Source: Montifringilla adamsi
Lineage: Eukaryota > Chordata > Aves > Passeriformes > Passeridae
Direction of reading: 5' to 3'
Assembly (NCBI GenBank): GCA_017590115.1
Contig: JAGGNK010010226.1
Coordinates: forward strand, 2,763,732 to 2,827,731
DNA: 64,000 nucleotides
Below, piece by piece: positions 1-11,805 of the stretch. A program made the translations under genes and the position numbers. Numbering within the stretch: position 1 is the stretch's first letter; each line of letters opens with the position of its first letter. The notes under the pieces were generated by a model that did no database searches, was not told the origin of the DNA, and saw nothing but the letters and a program-made list of their open reading frames with translations.

Positions 1-1326
1 GTGAGAGTGGATTCCGAGCTTTTGATGGCAGAAGCATCTCCAGATTCACAAACAAGATTCACTACTGATGATTCAGACATATTTTTCACAAAGCTCTTGG
101 AAAACAAAAGGCAGAGCACCTAACAGGATGGATCAGGCCCTACTAAGCAATAATCCTCACAATGATTGTAATAATACTTGGATTAGATTCTTTACTCCAG
201 CTTGCAATGTGCAAAATAATACAATCCAACAATTGCTGTAATTCTTTGCAGATGCACAAAGAATAAGCACTTAAAGATTCAACTCAGCAGCTTCCATTGT
301 TTTCTACTGTAACTATTGCTCTATTTATTCAGAAGAGGTGACCTTCTAGTAACCTTGTACAGTGGCTAGAAATGAATGGAAATTTGACCTCACTTTAAGA
401 CCTCCATAAAAAGAGTTATACTACAATGATTTTGCATCTTTATATCAGCATGTCAGATAAATATTTTATTTAGTTGCTAACTGGATAATGCATTTTCAAA
501 ACAACTCACAATGCTGAATGCATTTTTTAAATATATTGCTAAATGAACCACAAATTCAACTAATTTTAAAATATTTAAATATATTTGACATTTAAGAAAT
601 ATTGGGCATATTTTCCTTAGTGCAAATGCATTAAAAAAGTTTTAACTACCATTAGGAAGCAGTACCTATGAATAATACATTTTTTTCTAATGTCTTTTTA
701 TGTACACAAAAACATCAATTTGTTCCTAGCTTAAAAGAAATCTAAATTACAGGTAAACCATCTAATGTGTCCCTTACTACCTTTTGGCAAGATTAGTCTA
801 ATCAGAGTTTTTCCACTAAATTACCCAGATCAACAGAAACCTTGCACAATTATATCCTGCTCTCTAAAACAGCACATGATCTTTCCTCATGTGGGTAATT
901 GCCAGGGTGGAAAATTGCAGTGAGGATGATGGTACAGATGTTCTTTTTCAGTTGACCAAACAAAATGAAAGAAAACAAGGAATTCCTGTTTCATAATGAA
1001 TTCTATTTAAAGTCCACTGGTTTATACACATTTGCACACACATAAACAAATATAACAGGAATTTTGAACAGATTTTTCTAACGGAAGATTGCATTCTTCT
1101 GTTGATGGTACAGGAAAAGATTAGGTTTTAAGGAAGAGAAAGTATTAAGAAAGCATAAACATGTGGAAAACAAATGTTCAATGTTTGCAACCTGTAAGAA
1201 CGCACACTAGGATACTTCTTAAGTTAAAGCTCATGAAGGGGATTTCAAAGCAGGGTAGTTACACTGGAGCCAGGCTTTTTCACTTGCGAGCATGGACAAA
1301 AGACAAGCAATCTTAGCACTGAGAGA

Positions 1327-1369
1327 ATAAAATTTAAAAAAATAAAAAAAATAAAAAAAAAAAAAAAAA
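1327..1369. repeat. A-rich low-complexity tract
   Basis: An almost pure A tract with scattered T, ending in a long A run at about 1353-1369. No transposable element body is visible upstream on the plus strand. It accounts for the phenylalanine-rich open frame read on the minus strand. Confidence 0.85.
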
Positions 1370-4300
1370 TCTGCCTGCACCCATTATTACTGCTGCATTT
1401 ACTGATCCCCATGGCTGGAAGCAGCAATTGCACTTTAGGGGGATGAAGGGAGGTCACAGTGAGTGATGTCCTCTCTGTTCACCAGAGACTGCTGCAGAGC
1501 CACGCTCACACAAGGGACAGCCCATGAAATCTGTTTCCCAGATCTCAGCACCCCCTGCCTTCCTCCTGTCTTGCTCTTCTCTCCCCACAGGTACTTCCTG
1601 CTCTGTATGCCTTGGGGAGCTGTTCTCCATTAGATGCTTGTTCAGTGAGATTGTACCAAATTGTGGGCTTTTTTTTTTTTCTTACCATTAATTATTTTAA
1701 ATTGTACCTAACACCCATCATTAAGCAACGCTGCTGTTAGAGTTGAGGATTTTTAACATTTAGGTTATTTCCAGAACTGCTCTGCTTATTCTCAAACACA
1801 AAGCAAGCAAACAAACAAGGCCTAGCAATTACTTTGCACTGGCTTATATCAGCACCAGTCTTCAATTATGGCAATACAGAGTGATGGAGATTGTTCTACA
1901 GTACAGGGACACCCAACAAAGGTGGGTGTCTATGTCTCAAAAAAAGGAGACATGGAACCAGGCAATGGTGGTGGAGAGCTTAGAAGAACACCTGTCTGAA
2001 GCCAGAACTCCACAGAATTCTTTCATCTAAGCAGCATTATTTTGCAATATTATATGCACTGTTATGTATGCATATCCTGTATAATCCCTAATCAGGAACA
2101 GGGATGAAGCTCTTCTTCCTATCAAACTCAAGAATGTGTTTTATTTATCCTCAGTCAGAATAAAGTAATTGAAAACATCTGTTTTGATGTTTTAACAGTA
2201 ACAAACAAATAATTACTGAAAGTTACAGATGGAAAGTGTAAATACACTAATTTTGAGCACTTCCTAGTGTTACCTGTCAGGAGGAGGGTCAGTTCCCATT
2301 TGTTTCTTCTACAGAGCACACAGCCAAAATTACAGGCTGGACTCACCCTTGTTTTGCAGCTCAGCTTTATGGGCAGCTGAGACAAAAATACAGCATCTTT
2401 TGGGCTACATTTGTCACCTAACCAGTCTGTCAAGGATCTGTCACACAGGACAGGTTCCTGAGATGCTGAGCAACTCTCAAAAAAGCAAGTGACAAAGAGT
2501 CAGAAAACCCACTTCATTTCTATGTAAAAGCCTAACACCCACAGACATAGTTGGTGATTACAGGATCTATCACTCTCTTTTCAAATATTTCCTGCAAGAG
2601 AAAGGAAGAGAGAAGAACAATGTAGAGAGCAACTTATTCACTGCCTCGTAATGAAAGAAAGTAATTTGGATTATCTTTCCCTCTTGGCCAATCCAAACCC
2701 CAGTTTGTGGTGCAGGATTTTAGCCATTTGTGTCTGGTTAAGCTAAGCACTGAACAACCTATTTCTCTTTGCCTTGCCCTGGCTTGAGTCACTGAGTAAC
2801 TTCAACAAATATATGTTTAAATTTCAGGACTGTCATAATAATAATACTTAAACTGCCTCCCATACAACACTGAGGAGAAAAGAGTATTAGCACTGACACC
2901 CACAATATACATGTTGATAGCACACACAAGTTACCTCTCACACCCAAGAGGTCAGCAATTAAGTTTATTTCTCCTTGTGATTCATGGAGAAACTTTTAAA
3001 GCTGTCTTTCTGAACAGTCTCAAATACTAAGCACTTGGTTTATGTAAGCAATAAAATTGGCAGCTCCATCCTATGCTTACTTGTGAGTTGTGTTCTCCAC
3101 AAAAAGTCAGGCATCCCACCAGAGTAATTTAGTTTGCAGCAGATTTAGGCTTCAAGCTGCTTTAAGTATCTGGTGTTGAAAATCATCTTGTTTTACAGTG
3201 ATACTGTCAAAATTCTTTCCCCTACCAAACATGTCAGCATTTAATTTACTAAGTAGTACTTGTAACTTACAATAAAACTATCACATTTTTGATGCCATGT
3301 TCACAGAAACAGCTGGATGTGCACGCTACAGAATTTACGATGCTCCATGACACAAAGATTGACTAAAATATTCTTCCAAGAAAAGTGAGGTTCAATCAAG
3401 AAGCATGTAATTATCTGTACAAAAATGAGAAGACTAGGACTCAGGTTAATTTACTCATGTTTCACGGTTTTGTCTAAAAGGTTGCAAAAAATCAGCAGTG
3501 TTAGAAAGGGATTATTGTCCAGGTCTGAAATCTGTGACACCACATAACCCAGCACCTGAAGGGACAAAACCATTCATCAGCATTTACAAATCTGGGAACA
3601 GAACCACACTGACTGACTGTACTGTGCAAAGCTGACTTTACTTTCTCTAGTCCCAGGTTCCTGGCTGAAAAAAACCACATGGCTTCCCACATAGCCAAAG
3701 GTCACAAACATTAGAATCATGAAGGCTGTATGAAAACCTCAATTAGATGTAGAGCGTGACCTAGATCTCGACGTAAATACTGAAACACAGATAAATACTG
3801 AGAGGATTTAGACCATTGAGCCCTTCAGAAACTAAAATGGGTTTATGTTAATGAAAATCCTTCCATCCTTTTCATACTGCCACAAGTCTACTCACATATG
3901 TTAAGAAATTTAACTTATTCCTAGCTTTCTGTTCTTAGTGTCTTATGTTTGCCACAGGCAGACACATCTTCCTTGACCACATTACCAATATGTTAACCTG
4001 ACAAAATATTAACAAGACACTTCCACTGTATTTTCATGCCCACATTAATTTCTGACATAAAAGCCTGCAAACCAACCATCAAATAGACTTAAATCATACT
4101 GAAATTGTACAACTGAGATTTTTATATGGCCTGTTTATAAAATGAAAAGCATTTATTTTGATATAGACCTGATAATTTCCATTCACCTGTTCCAATGGGA
4201 CCATGAGGTTAATAAAAGATGCAGATTTAAATAAGAAGAACCATAATTGGAACCTGATCTTTACATTTGCTTTTATACTATCAAATCCTACAGAGAAAAT

Positions 4301-7232
4301 GCCTGTCAGATTCCTGGGGCAAAATATACGAGGACTTCACATCACTGACTTTTATTGAATAATGAGGCTGCTGCCATACCTGGGTGTAGGCAACCATTTT
4401 ATGTGTGCTCAAATTAAATTTACATTCTTTAACAAGCTTGTTGAAGCCCTGTTGACATTAGGTGTACTGTAATTACTGCTGGAATTTAGAGTTTTAAGTA
4501 ACAGTGTTAACTTGAATTTAAGTCAGATTGTTAAAGTTCAGTAACAACTACAAGAGATGACAGGAAGAAAGAGGACAGCAGTTCAAAATATTCACAGAGA
4601 TGTACTACACACAAGCAATATACTCTCCCATAGGCTTCTATATCTTTAAATTGCCTAAATATTAGTAATTTTCAGTAACAAGGCAAAGATTTTAAATTGT
4701 CTCAGAACCTGCACCTACTATTCAATTCCAACTAAGAGCTGAAGAAATATTTTTATTGCCTCCCATCCCTTTCTCATAGACAAAATCCCCAAAAGAAGAA
4801 TCAGTAGTTCCACATACTTAAAAAATCACATATTTATACATAGATATACAAACAAACACACACATCCTCACTACTTGTTTGTCAGCAGTCCTAAAAAATC
4901 TGAAAGTCCTGGCACTTCTCAAGATCCCTACAGTGGCTGTGTCCTTCTGATTTCAGATGAGGCCTTGGGGCTGTAACAACTACTCGAGGACCAACACAAG
5001 CAAAGCTGCTTCCTGCTTGCAAGCATATTGTGCTGGTTTTTTTGGGTTTTTTTTCTTTTTTCTGGCGGTTTGCTGTTGATTTTATGAAAATATTTAAAAG
5101 CCTCACTCACAGGCCATCTCCTGTGTAATCTACCTGAGAGCATTTTTCAGGTAAATCATGGCTGCTCCTGTGGTTGTGGCTGTAATTCTGTAGCACTGCT
5201 GCAAATGGACTGGTTGCAAGACATTGAAATGTAGGATTTTTACTTAAAGAAAGGTATGGAGAAAAAAAGAACTGCTAAAGTAATGCCAATCACCAAACTT
5301 ATGTCAATACAGCAAATTCAAAATTGAAGATGAAATGCAATTCCTTGTTTACTGCATTAAATAATTATCTATGATTTTATATTTGGGTACACTCATAGAT
5401 CATACCAAATTTAAAATCATTGTATAAAACCACCTCCACAAAAAAGACAACTGGTCTTTTACAGTTGTTGATTTTGTTTTCTTTGGTGGAACAGGTTAGT
5501 CTGTTATGATTTTGAAGTGGTTAAAAACTGTTTCTTTAAACAAACTTGTAGCCCAAGGACAAATGCATTCTTATGTGTAGTGACTGCAATGTGTTTCTAA
5601 CAAAACCAATAAACTGTCATGCTAAAGTGCTTTACCACCACTAACAGGTGATTCCTATATTGTATGAATTAGGTATTTTACTTATTCTAGTACATATTCT
5701 TATTTAAAAGATTGGATTTTTTAAAACTCCAACTCTGCTCTACATTTAGTTTTGCATCAAGCAGTTATAATTGAGTGATCAAAGAATTTTCTGAACTAAA
5801 ATTAAGCTTACACCTAGATAAAATGAGTGAGTCTTGGGTTTGTAACAGCAGAACCTCCACAGAAACAGAGCCAAAGCAGTAATTTATAAAACTCAACTCC
5901 ATTTCAGTGACACTAAAATTACTGAAGGATTTATGAATAGTTTCTCTCCTTGTTACACCCAGATCACTGTGTCATCTGGGTAAGGCTGAAGACTTAAGAG
6001 TATTTCACCTAAACTAATAAAGCTATTTACTGAATCTCAACTAAGTGCTGAAGTTTACTTCTAATGAGTGTTGACTGATCTTGGCTAAGAAAGTGAATTA
6101 GAATACACATAGCTGAGCCAGACAAGTCATCACTAGTCAGTAAGTCCCCTGGGACACAGTGAAGAAAAATTGCTTCTCAGCTTATTTTTTTCTGCAGGAT
6201 CACCACAAACGCTCATGTTGATAGTAGCACTATCTTGACATCCTTTCAGAGCTGTTCTTAGCACTGGCAATATCTTGCCCTGCTGAGAATTTTTTTACAA
6301 GTTAAAAAATGAAGCCATTTTAACAGCTCGTTTTGTTTTTTATCTATCCAAACACTTCTAACACACTCATCACCCGCATGTTTGCAAGGCTGAGATTCGT
6401 GTGTTGTCACACAAAGGATTAGTGTGCAGATCCCTCAGGGCCTGGAGTGCTCCACATCCAACTGGTTTCCAGTGCAGCAGCTCTGGGGTGGCAAGGGGCT
6501 CTGCTCCAAGGGATGCTGGATTGGTGGTCTGAGGATCCAGGTGGTTTGTCTCAGCTTCTCCTGACACCCTGAGCAACTCAAGTCACATCTCTCTGCCTCG
6601 ATCTCCAAAGAGAACAGAAGCAGCAATTTCTCTCAAAACCTATATCTAGAAAGCCTAAATAAAAACTCTGTATGAGCATTCTCAATAAAAACAAACTAAA
6701 TTATCACCAAAAGGTTCAAGGTGTTATCATATCTAATGCCTTCAACCAAAAAGCAATGCTGTAAGGATTTTATATCACCAGCACTGTCACTCTAATGAAA
6801 TGAAAGTGGGATAAATAGTCTGAACCAAAGAAACACAAAGTACTGTGCAGTTGAAAGTTTTGCTGCTTTCACTCAGTTAAAGTTCATCAAGCTCACAAAG
6901 AACAGCAAGGCAGAGGGACAATGTTCTGAAGTTGTAACTCGATTTACAGTTTCATGTGTGCTTATATTTGCTCTGCTTTAATTTGGTTTTGGTAAATTTT
7001 ACAGCCACTCTCACCCCGTAATTTTCTCCATAGTTTAGCTGCCTTTAAAATAAAAACAATTCATGTAATGTGTTATAGAGAAGTGCTGCTAGAGCCACAT
7101 AAATCAGGCCTTCTGTAAAACTTTTTAGGTGTGAAATAAGAATGAAAACAAGACAAACTCTTCCAAAACAATATTTAAAAGTTCAGTCTTATATTTCAGT
7201 TGTGTAGGTTGCAAACTCCAATGACATTTGGC

Positions 7233-7297
7233 TAAAAAAAACAAAATAAAAATTTAAAAAACCAAAACAAAACACCAACAAAACCATAGTAAAAAAC
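7233..7297. repeat. A-rich tract with CAAAA/CCAACA units
   Basis: A-rich sequence containing ACAAAATAAAA, ACCAAAACAAAACACC and AACAAAACC. It is simple sequence with no clear element attached. Confidence 0.75.
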
Positions 7298-8467
7298 CCC
7301 ATAACCCCTCAAACCCATATCCTCTATTTGGCAATGAGAGGTATTAGAGGCAGATGATTTGGAATACAACACTGCTGGGACCACATTATTCTACTGACCA
7401 TATCACCACACAGGAAGCTGGGACTCCTCAAGGACTATTTTAGAGATCAAAAACATTGGCAGCCTAATATTGTGATGATAATAACAGCAATGAAAACAGC
7501 ATTTCCCTTAAAGTAAAAGGGTATCTGCTGAGCCTCTCTGTGCAAAGCACACAGTTCCTTTGCTCCCTGAAGATTTTCAGCTGAGTCATGTATTTGCTTG
7601 AATACTCATAAAAATAAGCAAGTATCACCTGCCATGATTTTTTTAAAACTACATTGTGAAATGGTCCTGGTTCTTTTCAACTATGCTTTTTGTTACCTCT
7701 ACGTTTGCCAGATCAAAATATTTTGGGTAAAAATAAAAAGCCCCTCAACACTGGTGAAGTGTTGGATGAGATAATTAGTATGCCCTTTGCATACAAGCTT
7801 CAGAGAACCTTGAAAAAGTAGAAGGAATTGGGTTTTCCTCTAATTGAAACCTAGTATCCAGATAAACTTGCATACATCTAACCTTTGTTCTCTTACTGCA
7901 AAGCTGCTCAATTACACATGGAAAATGGGGCACAATAAAAGCTAGGGCATCTATTCACACCACAGGAATCCATTTTAATTATTCCCACTAGCAGATATGA
8001 AGTATTTCCTAATGCAAATGCTGGACTCTCAGAATGCTCACATCAAGGAGCTGCACTTCACAGGGATGAAGTATAAAAGGGCTGAATTTAACACTCAGTT
8101 TAAGCACAGCTTTATCTGATGATTCTCTTATGGAACTGAAAAGGCACAGTTTTCGGTAATCTAAGTTTTCAGCAAAGTCATTGCAGATTTCCTAACGTGA
8201 AATATGAATATGCACATCAGATTACAGAAAAATATAGCTATTTCTGTAAACAGCCCAGGAATGTAACAAAATACATTCTGCATTCATTCATTCATGGATC
8301 TGCCACTGAATACAAGGACCTTTCTGCAGGCCTCAAGCATTTTAGTGCTTTAAAGAGTGTTTTACACAAGAGAGTAAATTGATCTGCTAATGATTTCATC
8401 AACAAGTCAAAAGATATTTATGGCATAAAATTCAGAACTGAAGACTCAACCTAAGTCAAATTCTTAT

Positions 8468-8512
8468 CTTTAAAGTTCATTCCAACCCAAGCCATTCTGT
8501 GACTTTGATTTA
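8468..8512 (+). mobile_element. Relic of a CR1 LINE 3' end
   Basis: The stretch around 8474-8508 contains TTCCAACCCAAGCCATTCTG followed by TGACTTTGATT. This closely follows the conserved CR1 3' end, which reads roughly 'cttccaacccaaaccattctatgattctatgat'. The motif reads on the plus strand, so the element is in plus orientation. Nothing upstream is recognisable as CR1 ORF2 or as more of the 3' UTR. This is therefore the usual severely 5'-truncated and diverged copy. The terminal short tandem repeat of CR1 has decayed. Confidence 0.72.
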
Positions 8513-10548
8513 TGGCAAACACTGAATGAAACCTCTGAGTTTCATCCCTGCTCTCTGCCAGTGGTCCCTGTTTCACCTTGTCCATGGGCCCCTCCATGTC
8601 CTCTCTCATCAGCTGCTCTCACAAGCCTCCTTTTCCACTCTCAAGTTACCTCCAGTGTCTTCTCAGGTGAGTAAAAAAAGAGGCAGTCTCCAAGCAGTGA
8701 CTACAGGATGGTAAACTCAAGTACTGCAGAAATAAAAATTTATTATTATCTGTGTTTTAAAATAAATAGATAAAAATAAATATGAGGGGAATAAGGTCCT
8801 GAATTTACAGACTGCCATACAAAGAGTCCCTGGAATCTTCTCAGAGCCTGTGGATTCTATGTGAAGTCCCCTGAAGTGACTGAGTGCCAAAGCACACATC
8901 TGTCATGAGGAAAAGCTTTTATGCCAGTGACAGAATAGGAAATAGATTTTAGGAAAGTATCTGCATATTTTCATTAAAAGCATCTACCATATGATCCTGG
9001 GAGAAAAAAGATTATGATATAGGCTATACTCAAAAAAAAAAATTACAAAGTTCAATGGCAGAGGAAATTTGGAATTTACACAGTCCTCCATTCTGTGCTA
9101 GCAATCCAAGCATTTGTACTTATACTAGAAATTTTTGGGTTGCAGATCACACTTATAAAAGTAAATTGATTCTCAATATCCGTGGTGAAGGAAATACATA
9201 TATATGCAAATTATATATATGCAAATATATTTTTTCATCCAAAATCCTAGAGCTAATATAGGGTCTTTGTTGAGCACTCTGTTCAAAGGTACACTTAAAC
9301 ACAAAGAAACCTTTTAAATACTACATTTTTAACTTGATATATAATTCAAAAAGATTTTGGATAAATGAAATGCTTTAGACAAATGTGGCAGATTCACCAG
9401 TTTAACTTCTGTGCAGAGACATATACACATCTTTGCCATACACACAGCTCAAAATTACTACCATGTGTCAAATAAACTTTTACAGATGTTCTGCAGCAGA
9501 GTTCAAAGAAACTGCATTGTATCTTCCTTGATATATACCAGCCAAATATACAAAAACAAAGAGATGTCAAGATATCAAATGAAGTGTCCATTTGCTGATG
9601 TTCGGATAAATGAGAGATGCAGAGCTGCTAATACTCTCTTTCCCGTTATTTAAATTTCATTCAAATGAAACTTTGCAATTATTTTGAGCTTCCATCATGA
9701 AGCATTCCAGCTAAGCTATGGCATGCTTTAAAGTGACTTTTCCTTTGGCTTTTTCTACAAAAAAACTGGATATTTCTACATTACAGTACATGTGTGAAAT
9801 ACCCTCCCTGAGAAACTTCTTCTGTGTGCACACATAGAAACTGTCTCTCTTTCTCTCAGCATTGTATGTATTATTTAGAGAAAACCACACTCTTTTTAGG
9901 GTGGGGTCACTTCTTGAAATTTGATCACAAAAAAAATTAGTGTTTTTGCTTGGTAAAACCAGTAATATCCTAGAAAAGGTTAGCCTTAATAAGGCATCAC
10001 CTCTGCTTTTATTTTTTATTACTTTGAAGGCAATTACACTGCAAATTCATGTAATAAATCTAAAAATCTTCTAATTAGGTCTGTAACTGTACATTAAGTT
10101 TAATTCATCATGTCCTGTTGACCACTCACACGTTCCACACTTGTGTTCCCATTAATGCATTTTCCCTTAGGCTATGTCTAATATTCCTGCCTTTTGAACA
10201 CTTAAACAACTCCAATAACCTCTTTAAAATAATATTAAAAAAAAACTCCACAAAACTTTCTGCCTTCACCAGGAAATGTTTCCTTTCTTCTTCTTCTTCA
10301 CTGTGGACTTCCCACTTACCTCTCTATCCCTAAAACACACCCATGCACACCTTCCCAAATTACACTTCCCTGAGGTACAGGACAAGCAAGATTCAGTCCC
10401 AGAATAGAGACAGGTTTAAAGTATAATATTTCACACCCTGTCAGGGCTGGAAAGAAAGGCTTTTTTAGTGTTTAGTGAGCTACAACTTCCCTTTCCAATA
10501 AGAAAGATCCTTCTCCTACTCTGCCATTCACTCTCTCACTACATCCAT

Positions 10549-10580
10549 GTACACACACATACATATATATATATAGATAT
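10549..10580. repeat. (CA)n-(TA)n compound microsatellite
   Basis: A short alternating purine-pyrimidine run, TGTACACACACATACATA, passing into (TA)n and then GATAT. It is probably length-polymorphic. Confidence 0.8.
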
Positions 10581-11426
10581 GCACCCAGTCTAATTTACAT
10601 CTCTTTTTATACATCAATCACAGGTAGATTAGGCAACTTTTAAAGATTTCTACAATCTATTGCTTACAATTTTCCTTTATTTTCTAGTATCACACAAGTG
10701 GATCTGTTCCATAGGAGGGAAAAGATGAGAAACACCACCAATGAAACTAAGAAATAATTCAAGAGAGTTTTCTGAAGCCAGATTTTTTTCCGTGCAAGTT
10801 TTGTCATACATAGCAAATTCATGTAACATAAAAGATGTAACTTAATGGTTTTAGTCTCCTTTCCTTAGGACCAACTGCAGAAGTAATTTACGGCTTTCAC
10901 ACCCAATACCGTCCAAAGCTCTTGCCAATAAAAACTAGCACTAACATTTCATGCTTTCTTCCTCTCTTAAATCTAAAATTTCCTCTTCTAAAACAGAGAC
11001 TAGGGTTATTACTATTAAAAAAAGACCATAAAGACCATGTTTTGTGTGCTTGTTTGTTTGGGTTTTTTTTAAATAAAATGAGAATTCATCAGAAAACACA
11101 ATTTTGTGTGCAGTGAAATTAATGAAGCCAGATTCCTTGCAGATTTCTCTCTCACAACCAGTTACGCCAGCACCTAACAAGGTAGCTTTCCATTAGTTAG
11201 GTCATTTCCAGCATCTCTGTTCCCTGGTGCCTCACAAGGGCTGAACTCATGCATGCTACTTCCTCCAAAGTCTCTCATTCTCCAGCTGTCTTTCCTAGGT
11301 GCCTGCATTTCAGGAAATTTGTAGGAGCAGATTGTCTCAGAAACTAGGCCCTGTCTTCAGATTTGGTTGAAACTGGCCAGTGAGTTAAAGACCCTGTTGT
11401 TGTGGGAAGCACTCACATTCATGTGG

Positions 11427-11446
11427 ATGCACGTGTGCATGCACAC
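11427..11446. repeat. Z-DNA-prone palindromic GT/CA run
   Basis: 20 bp of strict purine-pyrimidine alternation, including the 14-bp perfect palindrome GTGTGCATGCACAC at 11433-11446. A short CACACACAG run follows at 11452-11460. Confidence 0.7.
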
Positions 11447-11726
11447 CCAGGCACACACAGTGTAATCACATAAAACTCATTTCCTTCGGAAACCAGGCTC
11501 GCAACGATTTAGCAACAGCAGATGTGAACATAGTTATGAAAAGCAGCTGCATGAGTTTTCCGTGAAACAAACAAACATAAGGTCAACACACGTGCAGGTT
11601 CCTTTAACAAAGCTCAACTGGCAAGCCTTTGAAATATTTACATAAATATTTTAAATATCCTCTTTCTGTGGGGCAGAGGACATACATCTTGACATCAGTT
11701 CATGTAAGGCGTGTTTCTTATTTTCT

Positions 11727-11805
11727 CTGGGTCTAATTCTTCCCAACTGAAATCAACAGAAGCTTTATCTTTGACTTTCAGATCTACAGTCAGGATTTCT
11801 TTGTC
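11727..11805. repeat. Possible old sauropsid interspersed repeat (degraded palindromic type)
   Basis: The segment reads GGGTCTAATTCTTCCCAACT, then GAAATCAACAGAAGCTTT, then TTTGACTTTCAG and CAGGATTTC. I recall a motif widespread in turtle, crocodile and bird DNA in which 'cattgaagtcaatggg' is followed by its inverted half 'cccattgacttcaatg' within a 'gggtctgattct ... gcaggattt' frame. The order and spacing match, with many substitutions. I cannot name the family and the assignment rests on memory of the pattern. Confidence 0.4.

Larger units (their letters stand above)
1..8467. other. Gene-free AT-rich stretch
   Basis: Apart from the two A-rich tracts listed separately, I see no gene, RNA gene or recognised transposable element. 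Open frames are at most 92 codons, scattered on both strands and without domain features. The segment at 6370-6620 is somewhat richer in G and C; its part at about 6578-6606 weakly resembles the MIR SINE core on the plus strand, too weakly to annotate. Confidence 0.7.

Noticed and set aside
6578..6606. Possible MIR SINE core (CATCTCTCTGCCTCGATCTCC)
   Set aside because: Only about 20 bases resemble the MIR phrase 'cctctctgtgcctcagtttcc', and neither the tRNA-like head nor the rest of the core is visible nearby.
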